Assembly (NCBI GenBank): GCA_964487555.1 | Contig: CAZART010000148.1 | Coordinates: 1-11,313 of the forward strand | DNA length: 11,313 bases | From: CAZART01 sp964487555 | GTDB taxonomy: Bacteria > Bacteroidota > Rhodothermia > Rhodothermales > VXPQ01 | Direction of reading: 5' to 3' | Shown: positions 6,135-11,313 of the stretch, piece after piece | Layout of the letters: each line of letters begins with the position of its first letter | Numbering within the stretch: the stretch's first letter is position 1 | Program-made: the position numbers and the translations under genes | Notes under the pieces: model-generated | The model's input: only the letters and a program-made list of their open reading frames with translations | The model's database searches: none | Told to the model about the DNA's origin: nothing

Positions 6135-6959
6135 TTAGCGGGTCGCCGCGAAACTCCGAACCGGGCTTGTTCTGGTATGCGTTACGCACCAATCAGCGGA
6201 GGGAAATTGCTCGGCCAGCGCATGACGCAGGAGCTCCTCCGTCATGGCTTCGGTTTCGTAGTGTCCGGCATCGATGAAGGCGATTCGGGGCAGCCCCTCG
6301 TTATCGAGAACCTCGAAGAAGACGTGATACTTAACGTCCGACGTGACGTAAGCGTCTGCCCCGGCGGCAAGCGCGGCGCTCACGAATTCTGCGCCTGCGC
6401 CGCCGCAGACCGCGACCCGCTTAATCGCCCTGTCGGGATCAGCGGCGTAGCGCAACGATCCGGCGCGGAGACTTTTCGCGACGCTGCCGAGGAACTCATC
6501 CAGAGCCATGGATTCATCCAGTTCGCCGATCGCACCAAGTCCGACGTGCCGGTCACCATCGTCAAAGGCGGTGAGAAAATCGACATCTCGCACCCCCAGT
6601 GTTTCTGCGAGAACGAACGATACGCCACCCGAGGCCGCATCCAGATTGGTGTGGATGCTGTAGAGTGCAATGCCGGATTCGGCAAGCCGCAGAGCCAGAT
6701 TAGAATGGAAAGCGTGCGGCGTGATGCGTCGCAGCGGATGGAAAATCAGCGGATGATGTGTGATGACCAACGACGCATCGAGCGATTTTGCCTCGCGGAG
6801 GACGGCCGGCGTCATGTCGAGTGCGATCAATCCCGTCTCGACCGCGACGGCCGGATCGCCGACCTGTAGCCCCACGTTATCATAAGACTGCGCCGACGAG
6901 ACGGGCGCCCACCCTTCGAGAAAATCGGCGACGTCGGCAATAGTGGGGGGTGCATTCAT
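6135..6959 (-). CDS. Nif3-like dinuclear metal centre protein (DUF34/NIF3 family)
   Basis: Nif3-family proteins form toroidal hexamers with a two-metal site; some act as GTP cyclohydrolase-like or other hydrolases, but the cellular role is not settled. From the ATG at 6959 the protein has 274 residues, which matches the single-domain form without the CutA1-like insert. Metal-binding motifs are intact: YDNVGLQVGD (26-35), VITHHPLIF (65-73, His68 and His69), SIHTNLDAA (101-109, His103 and Asp107) and DAGHYETE (230-237, His233 and Glu237); TSDVKYH (206-212) matches the family's GD-x-KYH with Ser for Gly. The frame is open 13 codons further, but MNAPPTIADV fits the family start. It is the first gene of the unit leading to the coiled-coil protein and rnpB, and is divergent from the RpiB-like gene across 90 bases. 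Confidence 0.93.
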   Translation of the reverse strand: MNAPPTIADVADFLEGWAPVSSAQSYDNVGLQVGDPAVAVETGLIALDMTPAVLREAKSLDASLVITHHPLIFHPLRRITPHAFHSNLALRLAESGIALYSIHTNLDAASGGVSFVLAETLGVRDVDFLTAFDDGDRHVGLGAIGELDESMALDEFLGSVAKSLRAGSLRYAADPDRAIKRVAVCGGAGAEFVSAALAAGADAYVTSDVKYHVFFEVLDNEGLPRIAFIDAGHYETEAMTEELLRHALAEQFPSADWCVTHTRTSPVRSFAATR

Positions 6960-7049
6960 AGCGAAGATCTTTGTGATAGGTCGGGACGTGTCCTGCAAAA
7001 AACTAATGCGGACTTCGCAGGTTCACCACAACGGAAAATCTGAAGACAA

Positions 7050-7511
7050 ATGATGTCCGACATGAAGATAGCTGTCAGCACGGACGAACGAACGAGTCTC
7101 GTCGACGAGATCATCGCCGAGCTCGAAAGACGGGGTCACAAGATTCTCTACTTCGGTCCGGATATGGCGGACGAATCGGCGGACTGGCCCGACGTGACGC
7201 TGGAAGCGATAGAGCGTATATCGAGGGGCGAGGCTGACGAGGGCATCGTGATGTGTTGGACGGGTACGGGATGTTCGATTGCAGCGAACAAAGTAGTCGG
7301 TATTCGAGCGGCGCTGTGCCATGACGCAGAAACGGCACGTGGCGCGAGAATCTGGAATCATGCCAACGTCCTCGCATTGAGCCTCCGTGCGACCTCATCC
7401 GCCGTCTTGAGGGAGATCCTGGACGCATGGTTCGATACGCCGTACAGCGATGACGAGTGGAATCTGAAGCAAATCAGTCGGATCCAGGAACTGGACGGCT
7501 CGAGGGGCTAG
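7050..7511 (+). CDS. RpiB/LacA/LacB-family protein, divergent subfamily
   Basis: The 153-residue protein has the RpiB/LacAB Rossmann-like fold: MKIAVSTDE (5-13), GEADEGIVMCWTGTGCSIAANK (60-81), GIRAALCHDAETARGAR (84-100) and NVLALSLR (106-113). In ribose-5-phosphate isomerase B the Cys of C-G-T-G moves the proton; here Cys69 is kept (CWTGTGC). The residues that help open the sugar ring differ: the early DHAG is DERT (Asp12 kept, His replaced by Glu13), and the later R-x-H-N becomes RIWN (100-103), with Trp102 in place of His. I recall a subfamily with WTGTG and WN at these places; its substrate is unknown to me. So 'sugar-phosphate isomerase' is a fold-based guess. Start candidates are 7050, 7053 and 7062, none with a clear ribosome site. 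It stands alone, convergent with the MFS gene 19 bases away, with no visible terminator between. Confidence 0.85.
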   Translation: MMSDMKIAVSTDERTSLVDEIIAELERRGHKILYFGPDMADESADWPDVTLEAIERISRGEADEGIVMCWTGTGCSIAANKVVGIRAALCHDAETARGARIWNHANVLALSLRATSSAVLREILDAWFDTPYSDDEWNLKQISRIQELDGSRG

Positions 7512-7530
7512 AGGACGAGGGTCGGCGCAG

Positions 7531-8838
7531 TCACGCCACCATCGGAGAAATCTCGACGGCGCGATCCGCGCGTGCCGCGCCGCGTCGTTCGTCCACCTTC
7601 AGAAGTATGAGTCCGCCCAGGACGAAGAAGATGAGCACCGATCCGACGCCCGCCCGCTGGCTGTCGAAGGCACCCGTCAGCATACCGAGAAGGAGCGGAC
7701 CCATGAACGCCGTGGCCTTGCCCGAGAAGGCAAAGAATCCGTAGAACTCGTTTTCTTTATCAAGCGGGATGAATCGACCCATCAACGAGCGGCTTGCCGA
7801 TTGATTGGGCCCGGCAGCGAGGCCGACCAATATTGCCGCCGCCCAGAACAACACCGTATCGGTGGTCGTCACGGCGATCGCGGACGCTACGGCCAGCGCG
7901 CCGAGGCTGATGAGGATGGTGGCCTTGCCTCCGATACGATCATCCACAAAGCCGAACAGATATGCGCCGAGGCCGGCCGCCACGTTCAGGGCAATGCCGA
8001 ACATGAAGATGTCTTCCGTTGTAAATCCGAAGGTACCCGCGGCGTAGATTCCGCCAAAGGCGAAAATGGTGACGAGGCCGTCGTTGTAGACGAGCCGCGC
8101 GAGCAGCAGCCAGAAGATGTCCCTGTAATTTCGGATTTCGTGGAAGGTGTTGATGATCTGACGGGTGGCGGATCGCACGAGAAGCCCTATTCTCGGCGGC
8201 TCCGGCGGGCGCCTTTCCTTGATGATGACGAAGATGGGAATGCTAAAGAGGGCGAACCAGGCCGCAACGAGGAGGTTGGTGGCGCGCACGTGTTCGCCGA
8301 GCTCTTTCGACAGGCCGAATGGCGCCTGTTCCGGCGCCACGAGTATATAGAAACCGGCAAGCAAGCAGAATAATCCACCGATATATCCCAGGGCCCATCC
8401 ATATCCCGACACCCGGCCGATTTTCTCCGGGGTAGCGATCTCCGGTAGAAACGCGTTGTAAAAGACGTTTCCCATTTCGAACGCAATATCGGCGACAATG
8501 AATATGGTCAGCGCCATGACCACGTCGCCGGGCTCGGCAAAGTAAAGGGCGCCGGTCGCGGCCACGCAGACCGCGGTGGAAATAAAAAGGAAACGCTTTC
8601 GATAGCCGCCGCGGTCCGCGATTGCACCCACGTAGGGCGAGAGTACGGCGACGACGATCGCCGTGAGCGTCACGGCGCGAGACCACAGTTCCGTGCCGAT
8701 GACCTCATTCTCTGCGATGGCCTGTGTGAAGTAGGTCGCAAAGATGAACGTGACGACGAGCGTCGTGAAGGATGAATTGGCGAAGTCGTAGAGCGACCAT
8801 GCCCACACTGCACGACGGTTTAAGGAACGCGAAGACAC
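7531..8838 (-). CDS. MFS transporter, UMF1/Atg22-like family
   Basis: This 435-residue inner-membrane protein has about 12 hydrophobic helices. The first helix carries WSLYDFANSSF (14-24), the hallmark of the UMF1/Atg22-like branch of the major facilitator superfamily, and the loop between helices 2 and 3 holds GAIADRGGYRKR (71-82), a version of the MFS motif G-x-x-x-D-R-x-G-x-R-K/R. A long cytoplasmic loop with basic KERRPPEPP (209-217) divides the halves. The yeast relative exports amino acids from the vacuole; bacterial substrates are mostly unknown. The start is a GTG at 8838; no other start codon occurs in frame just upstream, and GAGG lies close before it. It is the last gene of a minus-strand run, 83 bases after the PLP-enzyme stop, and may export a product of that enzyme (inference). 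Confidence 0.92.
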   Translation of the reverse strand: MSSRSLNRRAVWAWSLYDFANSSFTTLVVTFIFATYFTQAIAENEVIGTELWSRAVTLTAIVVAVLSPYVGAIADRGGYRKRFLFISTAVCVAATGALYFAEPGDVVMALTIFIVADIAFEMGNVFYNAFLPEIATPEKIGRVSGYGWALGYIGGLFCLLAGFYILVAPEQAPFGLSKELGEHVRATNLLVAAWFALFSIPIFVIIKERRPPEPPRIGLLVRSATRQIINTFHEIRNYRDIFWLLLARLVYNDGLVTIFAFGGIYAAGTFGFTTEDIFMFGIALNVAAGLGAYLFGFVDDRIGGKATILISLGALAVASAIAVTTTDTVLFWAAAILVGLAAGPNQSASRSLMGRFIPLDKENEFYGFFAFSGKATAFMGPLLLGMLTGAFDSQRAGVGSVLIFFVLGGLILLKVDERRGAARADRAVEISPMVA

Positions 8839-8921
8839 GGAAGCCTCGGTGGAATGGGGGAAGTTCTGCGCGAAGATAGTGTGAGACGGCGAGTGATTCT
8901 ATGCGCGGCCGCAGATGGTCG

Positions 8922-10100
8922 TTACCAGACGAGTTTGATAACGGTCTCAACAAAGCGATCGATTTCGTCTTCCGTATTGTAGTAGTGAACGGAGGCTCGT
9001 ACCATGTGCGGCAGCGCCCTAGATTCGGCGTCGAGCAGCGTCGAGTTCGGCTCCGAAACGGAAACATTGATCGCGTGTGCCCGGAGCTTCTCTTTCAGCG
9101 TACGGGCGTCGTGACCGTCTACGTCGAACGTCACGATGCCGCAGCGAATGCGTCCTGCGTCGCGTACGGTAGTGCCGGGCACAGCCGAAATTCGCTCTCG
9201 CAGCGTTGCCGCCAGCTTCTCCACCCGATGCCAGGTTACCCCGACATCCTGCGACAACGCATATTTTACCGCCGCGCCGAGGCCGATGCTTGCAGCGACA
9301 TTTGATTCCCAAAGCTCGAAACGCCTCGCGTCGCCCCGCAGGCGGTAGGCATCCGGCGACGTCCACTCGGCGCTGTGCAGGTCCGGTGTAGGCGGATCCA
9401 GTCGATCCAGAAAATCCGAACGAACAAAGAGAAAGCCGGTACCGCGCGGACCGCGAAGGAACTTGCGTCCGGTGGCGGAGAGCATATCACATCCGATGGC
9501 GCCGACGTCCAGAGGCATCTGACCTGCCGACTGGCACGCATCCAGCAGGAAGGGGATGCCGTGAGCGCGCGCAATGCGCCCGACATCCTCAGCCGGATTC
9601 ACGAGCCCCCCGTTCGTCGGCACGTGCGTCAAGGCGATCAGCCGCGTGCGCGCTCCGATGCGGCGCTCCAACTCATCCGGATCCACCTGCCCGGTTTCGT
9701 CGCTCGGCGCAATATCGATCGTGGCGCCGTCTCGCTGGGCCCGATGCAGGAATCCGATGAAGTTGCTGGCGTAGGCCGCCTCGGCCGTCAGGATTCGGTC
9801 GCCTCCGGAGAGAGGCAGACCGTAGAAGGCCATGTTCCATGCTCGTGTGGCGCTGTCGACGAGCGCAATCTCGCCGGGATCGCACTGAAGCAGATCGGCA
9901 ATGACCGTATACGTGTATTCGCCGGCGGCCCGCGCGACGTCTGCGGCCTCATAGCCGCCGATTTCGGATTCGAGGAGGAGGTGCTGCGTGCAGGCGTCGA
10001 CGACCGGCTGAGGCATCAGAGATGCACCCGCATTGTTCAGATGGAGAACGTGAGCGCAGCCCGGCGTATCGCTGCGGACACGAGCGAGGTCAATCTGCAT
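8922..10100 (-). CDS. Class V aminotransferase-fold PLP-dependent enzyme
   Basis: The 392-residue protein has the fold of cysteine desulfurases, isopenicillin-N epimerases and related class V enzymes. Visible features are HLNNAGASLMP (20-30), SATRAWNMAFYG (83-94) for cofactor phosphate, THVPTNGGLVNP (158-169), the cofactor-ring contact LLDACQSAGQMPLDV (185-199, Asp187 and Gln190), and the Schiff-base lysine in SATGRKFLRGPRGTGFL (208-224, Lys213). The end VRASVHYYNTEDEID (367-381) is the usual family closing motif. The loop where SufS-type desulfurases carry their persulfide Cys (before SEPNSTLL, about 345-356) has no Cys, so cysteine desulfurase activity is unlikely; a lyase, epimerase or transaminase is more likely. 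It resembles EgtE-type enzymes too, but no ergothioneine genes are near. Start ATG 10100, 52 bases after the hydrolase-like gene. Substrate unknown. Confidence 0.92.
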   Translation of the reverse strand: MQIDLARVRSDTPGCAHVLHLNNAGASLMPQPVVDACTQHLLLESEIGGYEAADVARAAGEYTYTVIADLLQCDPGEIALVDSATRAWNMAFYGLPLSGGDRILTAEAAYASNFIGFLHRAQRDGATIDIAPSDETGQVDPDELERRIGARTRLIALTHVPTNGGLVNPAEDVGRIARAHGIPFLLDACQSAGQMPLDVGAIGCDMLSATGRKFLRGPRGTGFLFVRSDFLDRLDPPTPDLHSAEWTSPDAYRLRGDARRFELWESNVAASIGLGAAVKYALSQDVGVTWHRVEKLAATLRERISAVPGTTVRDAGRIRCGIVTFDVDGHDARTLKEKLRAHAINVSVSEPNSTLLDAESRALPHMVRASVHYYNTEDEIDRFVETVIKLVW

Positions 10101-10152
10101 TCCGGCGAGAAGATGGGAGAAGGGGAGGCAACATCAACGAGGGTGTATGAGC

Positions 10153-11193
10153 CTACTCCGAGATAAGGAAGTCTTCAAGCAGGCGAAACAGGGCGGATGC
10201 ATCTTCCCACTGGGGCATCAGTCCGGCGTCGATGCGCTCGATGCGAAGCGTGTCGGGATTGCGCAATTCCAGATCGTCGATGTCGTCGAAATGCTGGATT
10301 AGTCCAGCGTCGGACCGAGGGACCACCAGAAGCGTCGGTACGCGCAGCTGGGCATACGTAGCAGCGGCTGCGGGCCCGCTGCTGAGCTCTCCCTGGACGA
10401 AGTAGCGCGGGACATGATGGGCACCATAGACCAGCGTCGTCGCCCGTGCATATTCGACGACCTCGTCGGGCACGGATCCTGATGCGAATACCTGACGCGC
10501 ATAAAAATTCCGGAGCATCTCGGGGCGCGTCAGACGATAGAAGAAGATCTCGAACGCTCCGACGCGGCTTGCTGCTGCCACGAGGGTCTTTTGCCACATC
10601 GAAGTGGAATCTTTCGTCGACATTCCGGTGGGGCTGATGAGAACCACTTTGTGCACCAGGTAAGGTAGGCTGCGGGCTACTTCAGCCGTGTATTCACAGG
10701 CCAGCGAAAGGGATACGACGTCGGCGGGCTGGTGCACATGCTCGCTCAAAAAGCGCCGTAAATGGCGCAGATAGAGATCGGATGAATAGCGCACAGGTGG
10801 GCGGTCGGAGCGTCCGAATCCCAGCCAGTCCAATGCATAGATGGGCCGGTTCGTCTTCTCGACAAAATAGTCGAAGATCGGCTTCATCTCGTGTGAAGAC
10901 GCCGCCGCATTGATGCTGTGAAGGAGTACGACTGGAATTCCGGATCCGTCTCGGTGATAGAAGCGCACAGCGCCTTCCATGCACTCCATCGCATCCACAT
11001 CGGCGTCGATGGCCGGAGCGAGCTGGAGCGGCGAGCTGAGCTCGAGGTGCTTGATCTTTCGAAACAGGGAGCTGGTGATGAGCGCGCCCAGCGCTACCGA
11101 CCCTGTGACAAGGGCGGTGCGCTTCAAACCCACGTCGTCTTTCGTGGTAACGAGTTTTTTTACGTCGTCGACAACCGATGAAGAATCCGGCAT
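10153..11193 (-). CDS. Membrane-anchored alpha/beta hydrolase-fold protein lacking the catalytic His
   Basis: From the ATG at 11193 the protein has 346 residues; a GTG at 11214 would add seven. Residues 24-44 form one membrane helix, probably an N-terminal anchor. The alpha/beta hydrolase fold follows: PVVLLHSINAAASS (87-100, oxyanion region, H-S where H-G is usual), ALDWLGFGRSDRP (120-132), and the nucleophile elbow VSLSLACE (160-167) with Ser163 in S-x-S-x-A instead of G-x-S-x-G. PRSDAGLIQ (292-300) supplies Asp295. At the place of the catalytic His, normally G-H-x-P-x-x-E, the sequence is AGLMPQWED (323-331), so Leu325 replaces His. The sequence there is unambiguous on reading the bases. 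It may be a pseudoenzyme or use another base. It is the first gene of the unit with the PLP enzyme and MFS transporter. Confidence 0.88.
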   Translation of the reverse strand: MPDSSSVVDDVKKLVTTKDDVGLKRTALVTGSVALGALITSSLFRKIKHLELSSPLQLAPAIDADVDAMECMEGAVRFYHRDGSGIPVVLLHSINAAASSHEMKPIFDYFVEKTNRPIYALDWLGFGRSDRPPVRYSSDLYLRHLRRFLSEHVHQPADVVSLSLACEYTAEVARSLPYLVHKVVLISPTGMSTKDSTSMWQKTLVAAASRVGAFEIFFYRLTRPEMLRNFYARQVFASGSVPDEVVEYARATTLVYGAHHVPRYFVQGELSSGPAAAATYAQLRVPTLLVVPRSDAGLIQHFDDIDDLELRNPDTLRIERIDAGLMPQWEDASALFRLLEDFLISE

Positions 11194-11313
11194 GCCACCT
11201 GGATGCGAGCCCACACGATTTCTGTTGAGAGATATACCGAAAGTAGGACGATGAGATCTGCGGCGACTACGTTTTTTCGCGCTTTTCCAACTATTTGTCG
11301 GCGTCCTCGTGCA
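11194..11313. other. Window-edge region upstream of the hydrolase-like gene
   Basis: No gene is certain here. A plus-strand ATG at 11251 opens a frame to the edge (begins MRSAATTFFRAFPT), preceded by TAGGACG; another plus frame over 11258-11311 is hydrophobic (LRRLRFFALFQLFVGVLV) like a signal peptide but has no start codon and a TGA just upstream. Either could be the beginning of a divergent gene beyond the window, or chance. TATATC (minus, 11236-11231) is a possible -10 for the hydrolase gene with no clear -35. Confidence 0.3.

Noticed and set aside
5994..6869. Plus-strand open frame of 291 codons opposite nif3
   Set aside because: No recognisable domain, while the minus strand encodes an intact Nif3 protein with all metal ligands.
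8922..10100. SufS-type cysteine desulfurase or EgtE
   Set aside because: The active-site Cys loop has no Cys, and no Suf or ergothioneine pathway genes are in the window.
9375..10166. Plus-strand open frame of 263 codons opposite the PLP enzyme
   Set aside because: Shadow frame in GC-rich DNA; the minus strand carries the full set of class V enzyme motifs.

Overview
The window looks like a stretch of ordinary bacterial chromosome from a Gram-negative, high-GC organism. I would place it tentatively in the Rhodothermota (the Salinibacter/Rhodothermus side of the Bacteroidota-like bacteria). The reasons are an Omp85 outer-membrane barrel gene (so there is an outer membrane), the style of the SecG protein, weak or absent Shine-Dalgarno sequences, and GC-rich third codon positions. 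The lineage call is inference from style; no marker gene in the window fixes it. I see no insertion sequence, integrase, prophage, CRISPR array or tRNA.

Layout, left to right. (1) Minus strand, 1-727: the N-terminal part of mutY, cut by the window edge, preceded in the same operon by a small membrane-anchored protein with a beta-sandwich-like C-terminus. (2) Plus strand, about 762-4554: a two-POTRA Omp85 barrel protein, then rsmE (16S rRNA methyltransferase), a Nudix ADP-sugar pyrophosphatase and secG. The first three are tightly spaced; secG follows a 168-base gap with a plausible promoter and ends at one or two intrinsic terminators. (3) Minus strand, 4726-6959: nif3 family gene, then a coiled-coil 'zinc ribbon' protein, then rnpB, the class A RNase P RNA, a gene neighbourhood I recall from other bacteria. 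(4) Plus strand, 7050-7511: an RpiB/LacA/LacB-type protein of a divergent subfamily. (5) Minus strand, 7531-11193: an alpha/beta hydrolase-fold protein, a class V PLP enzyme and a UMF1-type MFS transporter, probably one transcription unit.

How the parts relate. Most genes are housekeeping: DNA repair (MutY), outer-membrane protein assembly or export (Omp85), rRNA modification (RsmE), nucleotide-sugar clean-up (Nudix), protein secretion (SecG) and tRNA 5' maturation (RNase P). The last three-gene unit could be a small metabolic module (PLP enzyme, hydrolase-fold partner, exporter), but its substrate is unknown.

I did not find a clear new multi-gene system. What stands out are individual oddities: four in-frame 36-base tandem repeats at the 5' end of the Omp85 gene that duplicate a possible start codon; a 'zinc ribbon' protein that has lost three of its four cysteines; a hydrolase-fold protein with Leu where the catalytic His should be; an RpiB-like protein lacking the classical ring-opening His; and a Gln/Pro-rich tail on SecG.
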